Source of the DNA: Thereva unica
Taxonomy: Eukaryota > Arthropoda > Insecta > Diptera > Therevidae
Length of the DNA: 64,000 nucleotides
Assembly: GCA_949987705.1 (NCBI GenBank)
Contig: OX465283.1
Location: forward strand, 4,816,207 to 4,880,206
Direction of reading: 5' to 3'
Shown here: piece by piece, positions 55,991-64,000 of the stretch
Layout: the number at the start of each line of letters is the position of its first letter
Position numbering within the stretch: position 1 is the first letter of the stretch
Made by a program: the position numbers and the translations under genes
Notes under the pieces: model-generated
Told to the model about the DNA's origin: nothing
Seen by the model: only the letters and a program-made list of their open reading frames with translations
Databases searched by the model: none

Positions 55991-57091
55991 CTTGACGGGC
56001 ACTGCGACCAATTTTATTTAGTCTATTGTGCCAACCTCGTCGTTAAAAGTCTTCCAAGTTAAGGCTTAGGATTCATTGCGATTCTAATCCCAAAAAGACG
56101 GTCGCACGTTAAAGAATCGAGAGGGAAAACTTTGGTGATCGAATCACGCCCTCGGAACCACCCGAAGAAACCATACCCTCCCATTGAACTATCCATACTG
56201 GTGACCCCCGCACCATATAACAAACTTAACGAAAACTAATTTTAAATCAAACAAGGAAGCCTCTAACTACACTATTTACCGCCTCTACCTTTTACCTTCA
56301 CAGTTAAGCAATACTTTACCAGATCAACATTTGCCATTTTGATCCAATTCCGAAACCAATCTTCCGTTTCGATCGCATTGCTCAACGCTAAATGAAAAAC
56401 TGCGAATTTCCACAATGAAAAAACTCCGACGATCCAATAAAGGCCAATAAAAATTTTCCACTTCGAGCCTTAATTTTCACACGAGTCGCCAGCATCGACA
56501 CTGCTTGGAAATGTATCGATTAAGCGATCGATCGATCTACCAAATTGGCCCAAATGTTACAACATGTTCGGCAGCGTGTTGCTGAAATCGATTTCGATTC
56601 AGATCTACTGCAACCTTCTTAGTGGTAACAACTTCATCCAGCATAGATCCATGGATGCATCCGTCTCTCACCCTCTGGTCGGACTCGACAACCCGCCGAA
56701 GTCACAAAAGTTGGGTCTCCACTGATCGCGCTTTCCGTGCGGCGAACGCACTGCACCGGCAGCAGAACGGCCGGGGACTACCCAAGTTGGCAATGAAATG
56801 CTTCAAAATGGGCACTGAGCAATTTTTCCTTTAATATTTATACAAGAATATAATTCTTACATGGCAGCAGAAAATGACACAGTTACGAAACAAAAGATGG
56901 ACATGGGGGTCACACGAGAGGGCATCGCATGGGAACCGCTGGGAAACGTCGTTTTCACGTATCAACGCTGGTAGTCGTTCGTTCGTTCATTCGTCCAGGT
57001 TGGCTTCTGCGAGGCGAATTTTTACGGTTCATTTTTTTTCATTCATTTGTCGGTATGACGGACGTCTTCGTTACTGCAGAGACTTCCGAGC
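55991..57091. other. Quiet island, no gene identified
   Basis: AT-rich then mixed sequence, with GATCGATCGATC words at 56524-56538. No transposon or coding motif is recognised before the candidate exon at 57092. Confidence 0.3.
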
Positions 57092-57144
57092 CAACATCGA
57101 AGGTTCCACCCAGCTATGAAGTCGTCAGGCTGAGCCCCATGTGA
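57092..57144 (+). CDS. Possible terminal exon with PPSY motif
   Basis: After an acceptor-like TTACTGCAG the frame reads ETSEPTSKVPPSYEVVRLSP and one more residue before the TGA at 57142-57144. PPSY is a WW-domain binding motif often found in cytoplasmic tails of membrane proteins. The frame is also open upstream from an ATG at 57055 (MTDVFVTA). No polyadenylation signal stands out. This is a weak call. Confidence 0.22.
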
Positions 57145-58450
57145 AGTTGCTAACTGCAATTGGCCGGCCATTATCTCATCAGAGTTCATTGATACGAGTA
57201 GGATGACAGACTAATGAACGCTGATTGACCGATATTTCGGCGCGGACTCGTATTTCCAGCCGCAGAGGTGCAGTCACTTCATTACCGACACACACACACC
57301 TCATAATTTTATTGAGGTAAAGGACAACCTTGCACGAGAGTACACGAAGCCCGGCAATCAGGTGGCTTTAACGACGGACGTCCAGGGATGTTTGTTCACA
57401 CGATAGTAAAAGTGACGACGATCGTGAGTGCGTGGATCGACGACGACGTCGAAATTTCGAATTGAAAAAATCGAGTCAATTACACAATTCAAGGCGTCCG
57501 CAGAACGGTCAATATTTGTGGATGCTGAAAAGAGGTCTTCGTGCTTGAGCTACGTGTTTACGTTGAGCCGTGGACAAACACTCGAGGATGGGGTTCTTGT
57601 TTGGTCTGCAAAGAGAAACTGCACCTTGGGTGAGGTGTGTTCGTTGACAAATAATTGAGGAAATCTGGGTTTTTTTGTGATGCATTAACATTCTTCTGTG
57701 TACGTTTCGAAACTGTTCCATGGAACGATTTTCTCTTTATTTCTTTAATTAGAGCTGAATCTGCTTAAGGTGACAAGAAAGAGATTCCGTGAAGATGTGG
57801 GTTAGTTTTTCTAGTGTTACTTTTTGGATAAGTCAAGCGAGTGGTCTTTTGGTGGACACAAATCGACACTTGAGGCCTGTGAGAAAAATATTCTTAAAGT
57901 GGATTTGTTTACTCTTGCAAGGGAGGTTCTCGATTTAACTAGAAACTAGAGACTCAGGGAAAGCCGCTTACTTTCACCTACTCCCAACCATTACTATCGC
58001 GACTCTGGCATCGGGCCTCCTGAAACGATTTGAATCTCATCAACCAACCGATGACATGCGCTTTGGTGGAGGAAAGGCTAAGGAAGGCTATGACAGGAGG
58101 AATCGGGAATGTAAAGAGGGAATAAGAAAGAAGTGGGGAAGTGGAAAAGTCGAAAGACCAGACGCCTTACTCCCTAGGCTACCGACGCCCCCAACTACGA
58201 GCCGAAAAGAGGATAATAACGAACAACGAAACAAAATACCTCGAGGCCCTAACTGGAACACCAGTAACATGTCAAGCCCTTCGCAGCAAGATAACGACAC
58301 CTCAATCTTCTTCCTCAGAGGCGCATCAACATAAGCAGACTTGTCTTGGGTAAGCAGATTATTTCACAAAGACTTCTCCGTGAAACGATCAATTGCGAAG
58401 AAGCACATAGACTAGGTTTTAGATAGAAACTCAATGCAAACGTTTTTGCT
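57145..58450. other. Unassigned
   Basis: Short overlapping frames only (for example 57428-57658 plus, 58056-58334 plus). No domain is recognised. Confidence 0.3.
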
Positions 58451-58454
58451 TAAG

Positions 58455-58775
58455 GTGACTTTGAATTTCAGGGCATGAGTCGAAGCCACACGTTGATTAG
58501 ACCGATGCCAAAGTGGGCCCCTGTTTGTTTTCTTTCGCGCTCCCCTCTACCCTGACGACTTCGAGGTGGTGCGTGGTGTAACGTACGTCCTAAGAGACTC
58601 AAGACAATTGATTTAAGTGACTTTGAATTTCAGGGCATGAGTCGAAGCCACACGTAGACTGATGCAAAAGTGAGCTCCGTTTGTTTTTTTTCGCGCTTCC
58701 CTCTTCCGATTTCGAGGTAGTGCGTGGTGTAACGTACGCCCTAAACGACTCAAGACCTCCACCCAACTCCACTGC
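58455..58775 (+). repeat. Tandem duplication, about 160-base unit
   Basis: Two copies begin GTGACTTTGAATTTCAGGGC at 58455 and 58617 and end near GACTCAAGAC. They are roughly 85-90 percent alike by eye with small indels. Each unit contains TGCGTGGTGTAACGTACG. Confidence 0.8.
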
Positions 58776-59828
58776 TCGTTTAGTTGCATGAGTGACCTCT
58801 CATCAACATGCCAAAAGGTTACGTAAATCAATGGATTTTGCAGCGCTATCCTACGGTTCCGAACCGAACGTCGTCAGCACTCGTTAGCCATTGGCTATTG
58901 GGTGTACTGGCACAGTTGGTGTTACGGCGCAAGCCGTAATAATAAGAAAATTCTTTTTATTATAAACTTTAAGTTCTTCCAAATTGAAGAACCCACAATA
59001 TTTACCTTTCTTTTACTTTAGCTTTCTGTAATGGTTAAAGGTTGCGGAATCAAAGATAAAAATGGTTTAAAATACTTATATTATCTCCTACAAATTACAC
59101 TTCTAATTAATTCTAAATTCCTCTAAACTCTACTTTACTTTAATATTCAATTTTTAAGTTTTAAATTTCAAATTGCTTATAACTACTTATATTATTACTG
59201 CTGCCTTTATTTATCTGAAAATGTAATTATTAGTAAATCATTCAATCTATATTTCAAATTCAATGTTCTTTACTTTTGTTCCTTATTTCTCTATTCAGAG
59301 TATAATTAGGTCACCACAGTGTCCCGGTTGTATCCCAGCTGCTGTAGCTGACCAATAATTGTTTTTGTAAATTGCTTGTGCTTCCACTGTAACCCGACTT
59401 AGATCTGTATGACCTTGCGGGATTCAGTGCACACAGGATGAAATGGCGATTTATTCGCAGTCTTCTCCCCTTTTTGCTGTCCTTTTTTAATTTACAGCCT
59501 ATAATGTTTTTTTTACCTGCCACTGGTTTGGACTTCTTAAAACAGGGTCAAAGCCTTTCATACGCTATGGATCTATGTATACGCAACTTTGTTACGATTC
59601 AATATTGGAAATTTAGATAATTAAAATAGAGCGAATTTTGCTCAACCTGGTTAGCTAAGTTTTGTTTTTAACAAAAATTTTGTTTTTAGTCGAGATTCGA
59701 CTTGAAAGTTCTTACGGTTTAGAACTTGACTAAATAGAAAGCTTATGATTTCTGCTAATCACTAGCTGTGAGTTATCAAAAATCATTTAAAATCCCGATC
59801 ATACGATATATAAGGGATTTGTTTGAAT

Positions 59829-60000
59829 TTAATTCCTTAACAGAGATTCCTAAACAGAAAATCTCTGATAGAGGATAAAATGGTTATAGTCACTATGGAC
59901 AACCAGAACACACGAATTTGTGCTGATTTATTTAATTTAAATTCCTCAACAGAGATTCCTAAACAGCAAATCTCTGATAGAGGATAAAATATTATAGTCG
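59829..60000 (-). repeat. Two-copy direct repeat in the LTR
   Basis: ACAGAGATTCCTAAACAG(A/C)AAATCTCTGATAGAGGATAAAAT occurs at about 59839 and 59949, a period of 110 bases. Each copy can fold, since AGAGATT pairs with AATCTCT. Confidence 0.75.
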
Positions 60001-60079
60001 ATATTCGACTTATAGCAAAAAAAACCTCCACCAACTTTGGCGTCCACACAACTACGTTGTTAGTACTTTTTATATGTTA

Positions 60080-60410
60080 AACCTAACAAAGTAATTGTCG
60101 GTGAAAACCCGACAATTATCTACGCCCTAATCAATGTTTTATGTTAGTTTTTTTATAAACCGTGATATCCGCCACCAGTGGTTATGACGTATATTCAGTA
60201 TATTTTTTCTAAACCTGACACAGGAATTGTCGGTGAAAACCCGACAATTATTTACGCCCTAATATTTAATTGTGAAAAATTTGTCGGGATACGACATCCA
60301 TCACCAAAAGTACAATTAAAAAATTAATAAAAGTTTTTTTTTTGTTACGCCTGTCTAACCTTTTAAGATTGCCGGTAAAAACCCAGACAATATCTAAATC
60401 CCTAATATAC
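60080..60410 (-). repeat. Three tandem hairpin units in the predicted transcript leader
   Basis: The stem-loop AATTGTCGGTGAAAACCCGACAATT (each arm quoted once: AATTGTCGG and CCGACAATT) occurs at 60092-60118 and 60223-60250. A decayed third copy (ATTGCCGGTAAAAACCCAGACAAT) lies at 60368-60392. Spacing is about 131-140 bases, and CCTAA.. and ACGCCCTAAT flank each. Confidence 0.75.
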
Positions 60411-60450
60411 GTATACGCGTTGATAGCCTCTCTGACGACTTCGTCTGATC

Positions 60451-60486
60451 GACTGACCAGTTTCCTTCGGTGCAAGAACTTTTATT
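60451..60486 (-). promoter_or_regulatory. Core promoter of element 2 (TATA plus initiator)
   Basis: On the minus strand AATAAAA (60486-60480) lies about 30 bases upstream of TCAGTC (60456-60451), the arthropod initiator, whose A would be +1 at 60454. The spacing is canonical. Transcription would run leftward through the hairpin units. Confidence 0.55.
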
Positions 60487-60879
60487 TCTCTTCCTCTGTC
60501 GAAATGAAAGATGGCGCTTGGTGGAGCTTTTTCACCACGGCGCGATCACTTTGCAGTGGTTTCAATTTATACCAATTTCATAATTAAAGCTTTCATTAAA
60601 GCTTTTTGTTTATATTTACTGGGTGACAGGTGAGTGGTTGTTTATTTCTTATAGTTTTTCTATTTTGATTTATTTTATTTATTTTTAGGAAGGAAGCGGA
60701 CAGGAATTTTGGATTATGATACAGGTAATTTTTTTGTGATCATTTTCTATTTAATATTTGCATTTTAGCCTGATTTTACGATTCTTTTGTGCCTGGTCGT
60801 GGTAGGCGTCTGTCAGGTTTGTTTTTGTCTGTTTTGGATTTATAATTTATTTTAATATTTTTATTTTCAGGCCAAAACA

Positions 60880-60893
60880 TTCTCCCCCCCGTT
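60880..60893 (-). promoter_or_regulatory. Polypurine tract of element 2
   Basis: Minus-strand ACGGGGGGGAGAA directly before the TG of the LTR; it primes plus-strand DNA synthesis. Confidence 0.75.
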
Positions 60894-61140
60894 GATGCGT
60901 CTCATCAAAAATTAACTTTTCTTTGATTTTACGTTTATATTTCACTATGTATAAAATTCTATGTATACCCTTACTCTAATTTAGTCTATCTATAAAATTC
61001 AATGTGTAAGCTTATCTAAGTAACATAATATAAAAATTCAATGTATGTGCTTAATCTACTTTTAATTCATATTATCTATATTTCTTTATTTTTATATTTT
61101 ATATTTAATTATTTATTATATTTAATTAGGTGTACTATTG
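60894..61140 (-). other. Untranslated region between accessory gene and LTR
   Basis: Very AT-rich with repeated TCTATATAAAATTCAATGT-like words. No coding sequence. Confidence 0.5.
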
Positions 61141-61950
61141 TTATTTCCGGTCCCGCCGGTTGTTATTTTTGCGGTTAGGATTCCTGGCTTTATAGGCTGA
61201 CCAGATCTTTTTCCCACTTTCTGACAATCTCAGCCTTACCTGGTGTGTATCACCTATGTACACCGTATATCGTCTTCGCTGTTTCTCCTGTATTTTCTTT
61301 AACGGTATGGATTGTAACTGCTGGTACGTTAAGTAAAAGAGAACTCCTTCCGTGGTGACTTGATGGTACATTTTTTCCTCTAAGCATGTTGGTGGTGGTC
61401 TACATAAGTCGTCTACGATCGCTGAGGCTGGTTCCGGAATTATAGGACTATCGGCTTCTATTAGTGGTGACTCCTCTTCCACTATCAGCGGGTTCTCTAT
61501 TTGTGGTTGTGCTGCTTCATCTAGTGGCTCCATTTCCCCTATGTCGCCAATGATTTCCATATCTTCACCTACATCCTCATCGAAAGGGAGGTTTTTCCCT
61601 GGCGTGTTGGGGATCTCTTGTATTTCAGCCGATGGACCTGGAGACCTAATCTCCCACATGTCGCTGAAATCTTCATATTTCTCGGTAGCTAGTTCTTCAT
61701 ATTTCTCGGTAGCTAATTCTTCTAAGTTTTTGCCGGGAGTTATGGGGATATCTTGCTCTCTAGCTTCTTCCTCTAAGATGTTTTTTCCAGGAGTAGTGGG
61801 TATCTCTATCGTTCTAGATGGCGACCCTGCTGGTGACTTTACATCTAGGACGTCAGACGAAACCTCATCAATTAGCCGAATCAGCTCCTCATCACTCAAT
61901 GAGCAGGTATCCATTATTTGGTCCCAAGATTCTTTAAAATTCGCCTCCAT
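61141..61950 (-). CDS. Accessory protein of BEL/Pao element 2, TPGKN-repeat
   Basis: 269 residues from the ATG at 61950 (MEANFKESWDQIMDTCSLSD). The N-terminal two thirds are strongly acidic and proline-rich, with three spaced repeats (IPTTPGKN, IPITPGKN, IPNTPGKN at about residues 50, 70 and 115) and a duplicated ELATEKYE. The last 75 residues are basic and probably folded (VTTEGVLFYLTYQQLQSIPL ... RRRYTVYIGD), ending in a lysine/arginine tail. There is no signal peptide, transmembrane segment or cleavage site, so it is not an envelope although it sits in the env position, 111 bases after pol. The acidic N-terminus with a basic tail suggests a nucleic-acid or chromatin-binding role, but this is only inference. 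I know no matching family. Confidence 0.75.
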   Translation of the reverse strand: MEANFKESWDQIMDTCSLSDEELIRLIDEVSSDVLDVKSPAGSPSRTIEIPTTPGKNILEEEAREQDIPITPGKNLEELATEKYEELATEKYEDFSDMWEIRSPGPSAEIQEIPNTPGKNLPFDEDVGEDMEIIGDIGEMEPLDEAAQPQIENPLIVEEESPLIEADSPIIPEPASAIVDDLCRPPPTCLEEKMYHQVTTEGVLFYLTYQQLQSIPLKKIQEKQRRRYTVYIGDTHQVRLRLSESGKKIWSAYKARNPNRKNNNRRDRK

Positions 61951-61975
61951 TATTTATTAATATTAATGTTATTAT

Positions 61976-61996
61976 CTCTGAAAAGGAATTAAACTT
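61976..61996 (-). promoter_or_regulatory. 3' splice site ahead of the accessory gene
   Basis: Minus-strand TTTAATTCCTTTTCAG|AG with the AG at 61979-61978, about 27 bases before the accessory ATG and after the pol stop. It would allow a spliced subgenomic mRNA. The matching donor must lie upstream, outside the window. Confidence 0.55.
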
Positions 61997-62061
61997 ACTG
62001 TATTATTAATAGATATATAAATGGACTACACGAACATCATCAACACATAAATACTGCACCA

Positions 62062-64000
62062 TCATGCGGACAATGGACACAATTTTTGTATCGGCCTTTT
62101 TATGATTGTGCTGGAAGTCCGTACAGTTATCACCCTCACCTGGTTATCGGATCCTGGGTGTATTTCGTGTACCACCCCGAGTGGCCATTGTGCTGGTGGG
62201 CGATTATCGTCCATAATGATAACTACCTGGCCTATTTTGAGGTTTGGTTGTTGTAATAACCATTTGTTTCGTTTTTGGAGTTCTAATAAATATTCCTGTG
62301 ACCATTGAGTCCAAAATCGTTGTAAAAGTTGCTGTACATGTTTCCAACGATCTAAGTATGGTATGTTGTCCTTGGATGTTACTTCTGGTACTGCCTTGAG
62401 ATTTCTTCCTACCAAAAAATGTCCAGGAGTAAGTATCTCTAGGTTTGATGGATCGGCCGATAACTGGCATAGCGGTCGGGAATTCAGGCAGGCTTCTATT
62501 TGAACGAGTAATGTGGTTAGTTCTTCGAAGGTAAGTATTCTGTCATTATTAATGCGTCTCAGGTGATGTTTAATGCTTTTAACACCGGCCTCCCATAAGC
62601 CTCCGAAGTGTGGAGTTATTGGTGGGTTAAAGTGCCATTGTATGTTCAGATTGGCAAGTTCATCAGCGGCCTGCGCGGTGGCATCATTCAGGACTTGCTT
62701 CATCTGAGACTGTAATTGTTTATTAGCTCCTACGAAGTTTGTTCCGTTGTCTGAATAAATATTCCGACATAATCCTCGCCGTCCGATAAACCTCCTCAAT
62801 GCTGCTATGAAAGCTTCAGTAGTCATGTCTGATGCTACCTCTACATGAATTGCTTTCGTACACATGCATATAAAGATACAGAAGTATCCTTTATATACTT
62901 TTGATCCCTTATGTTTGGACATTTTTAGTTCTATGGGCCCGGCGTAGTCTACCCCTACGTTTTCGAATGGGTTGGCTGGCGTGATCCTTGCGCTTGGTAA
63001 TCTTCCCATTATTTGAGATGGTGCTGTAGCTCTATATCGAATGCATGTCACACATTTATAAATTCTCTCCTTTACGGCTAGCATCCCGTTCGTAATCCAA
63101 TATTGGTTCCTAATTGTGTTTAATACTAGTTGTGCTCCCCCGTGGAGCGTTGTCTTATGGAAATGATCAATAATAAGATTGGTGATGTGATGATGCCTTT
63201 GTAAGATGATAGGGTGTTTAGTGTCGTAGCTTAGATTTGCATTTTGTAGTCTGCCTCCTACTCTTATTGTACCATCTTCTGCCATAAATGGGTATAGTTT
63301 GGATAATTGGCTAGATTTGTGGATCGTTTTGATGTTACTTAATTGTACGCATTCTTTGGGGAACATTTGTTTCTGGGCTAATTGGATTAGTTTCGTCCTT
63401 GCCCATTCGATTTCTTTCGCTAATAGCTGCGAGTTGCACCGCTCTTTCTTCCTTCGACTATTGTGTATAAATCGATAGCAGTACGCCATAACTCGCAGTG
63501 TTTTTGTTAGCGAGGAAAACTTCATCCACCATTCAGTGCTGATTGGTTGGTTTGTCATCAGGGTTTTGGTGGTTGTCTTGGCTTCAAGTTCTGTTTTCAG
63601 GTCTTCCAGAGATTCTTTTGGCCATTTATCCTCTGGTTTCCGCAACCAGGTAGGACCCTGCCACCAAATTGAGGCTGATTGCAATTTTGCTGGCATTACT
63701 CCTCTTGACGGTAAGTCCGCTGGGTTTTCCTTGGTGGAGACATAGTGCCAGGATGTGCTATCAGCATTTTCACTGATCTCCACTATTCGATTGGCTACAA
63801 ATGTCTTCCACTTATTAGGCATGCCTTTTAACCACGCTAGAACGACTTTGGAGTCAGTCCAACATTTGCTTTGGATGTCTTGGAGATGCATGTCGATCTT
63901 GATTTGCCGGATTAGTTTACTGAGAAGTACTGCTCCACATAATTCCAATCGCGGCAAAGACATTGGTTTGATGGGAGCCACTTTCGTTCTTGCCATCAAC
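62062..64000 (-). CDS. BEL/Pao pol of element 2, RNase H to integrase (partial)
   Basis: The frame enters from beyond the window end and stops at 62062. It starts in the RNase H region (VAPIKPMSLPRLELCGAVLL, then CWTDSKVVLAWL). The integrase follows with its HHCC zinc domain (HFHKTTLHGG ... CVTCIRYR) near residues 285-325. The catalytic triad lies in VGVDYAGP (about 350), YSDNGTNF (about 415) and LWEAGVKS (about 470). A C-terminal DUF5641-type domain ends RPIQKLCPLSA. All motifs are intact with no stop. It is clearly related to element 1 but distinct in sequence (for example RLELCGAVLLSKL is shared, flanks differ). Gag, protease and RT lie outside the window. Confidence 0.9.
   Translation of the reverse strand, partial: LMARTKVAPIKPMSLPRLELCGAVLLSKLIRQIKIDMHLQDIQSKCWTDSKVVLAWLKGMPNKWKTFVANRIVEISENADSTSWHYVSTKENPADLPSRGVMPAKLQSASIWWQGPTWLRKPEDKWPKESLEDLKTELEAKTTTKTLMTNQPISTEWWMKFSSLTKTLRVMAYCYRFIHNSRRKKERCNSQLLAKEIEWARTKLIQLAQKQMFPKECVQLSNIKTIHKSSQLSKLYPFMAEDGTIRVGGRLQNANLSYDTKHPIILQRHHHITNLIIDHFHKTTLHGGAQLVLNTIRNQYWITNGMLAVKERIYKCVTCIRYRATAPSQIMGRLPSARITPANPFENVGVDYAGPIELKMSKHKGSKVYKGYFCIFICMCTKAIHVEVASDMTTEAFIAALRRFIGRRGLCRNIYSDNGTNFVGANKQLQSQMKQVLNDATAQAADELANLNIQWHFNPPITPHFGGLWEAGVKSIKHHLRRINNDRILTFEELTTLLVQIEACLNSRPLCQLSADPSNLEILTPGHFLVGRNLKAVPEVTSKDNIPYLDRWKHVQQLLQRFWTQWSQEYLLELQKRNKWLLQQPNLKIGQVVIIMDDNRPPAQWPLGVVHEIHPGSDNQVRVITVRTSSTIIKRPIQKLCPLSA

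Larger units (their letters stand above)
58920..60879 (-). repeat. Putative 3' LTR of BEL/Pao element 2
   Basis: Inferred from a polypurine tract directly to the right (60880 onward), TG...CA ends, a TATA-Inr promoter and internal repeats. The right end (CAAAACA) is well placed. The left end is chosen at TGTTACGGC, which begins a small hairpin (TTACGGC..GCCGTAA), and is less certain. The partner LTR lies outside the window, so identity cannot be checked. At 1.96 kb it would be long for the superfamily. Confidence 0.55.

Noticed and set aside
60722..60730. Host gene intron donor at GATACAG|GTAATT
   Set aside because: As a host exon it is not supported, because it lies within the putative LTR. 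It is reported only as an antisense pattern.

Overview
This window reads as insect nuclear DNA. The evidence is BEL/Pao, R1-clade and RTE retroelements, Harbinger-type inverted-repeat elements with TTA target duplications, a primer site matching tRNA-Tyr, and short AT-rich introns. A dipteran is my best guess, but no host gene here is recognisable enough to fix the species. There are no rRNA or functional tRNA genes, no CRISPR array and no bacterial operons. Host coding sequence is sparse. The one solid host exon is 32465-33540 (minus), and weaker exon candidates lie at 43492-43602, 52000-52173, 57092-57144 and 4163-4366.

Layout. 1-12 kb: decayed LINEs (an RNase-H-type LINE at 0.95-1.7 kb, an R1 element at 5.5-7.6 kb, a poly-A LINE fragment at 10.3-10.6 kb) and unassigned AT-rich DNA. 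12.08-13.05 kb: a 975-bp Harbinger-type element with perfect 30-bp inverted repeats. 13.11-22.48 kb: a nearly intact, young BEL/Pao retrotransposon on the minus strand. It has TG...CA LTRs, a 5-bp TAGCA duplication, gag, protease, RT, RNase H and integrase, and a fused envelope-like domain. A 1220-bp inverted-repeat element interrupts it inside gag. 22.5-32.4 kb: quiet islands, two LINE copies, a tRNA-derived SINE and two inverted-repeat elements. 32.46-34.3 kb: the host exon and its upstream region. 34.3-42.2 kb: LINE debris and a second SINE. 42.2-43.6 kb: GC-rich island ending in a candidate start-codon exon. 44-49.2 kb: a third SINE, an R1 fragment split by a 0.2-kb element, a minisatellite, and a full-length RTE retrotransposon with an 11-bp duplication that sits inside an older foldback element. 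49.2-52.7 kb: GC-rich quiet island with a candidate 5' exon. 52.7-56 kb: a nest of LINE copies interrupted by other elements. 56-58.9 kb: quiet island and a tandem duplication. 58.9-64 kb: the 3' half of a second BEL/Pao element on the minus strand, running off the window end.

The two BEL/Pao elements contrast clearly. The first carries an envelope-like region (signal peptide, furin-type site, transmembrane segment) in frame with pol. The second has, in the same position, a separate 269-residue acidic protein with a repeated TPGKN motif. It is preceded by a good 3' splice site, and its putative LTR carries tandem hairpin repeats in the predicted transcript leader. That accessory gene and leader are the most novel-looking items in the window.
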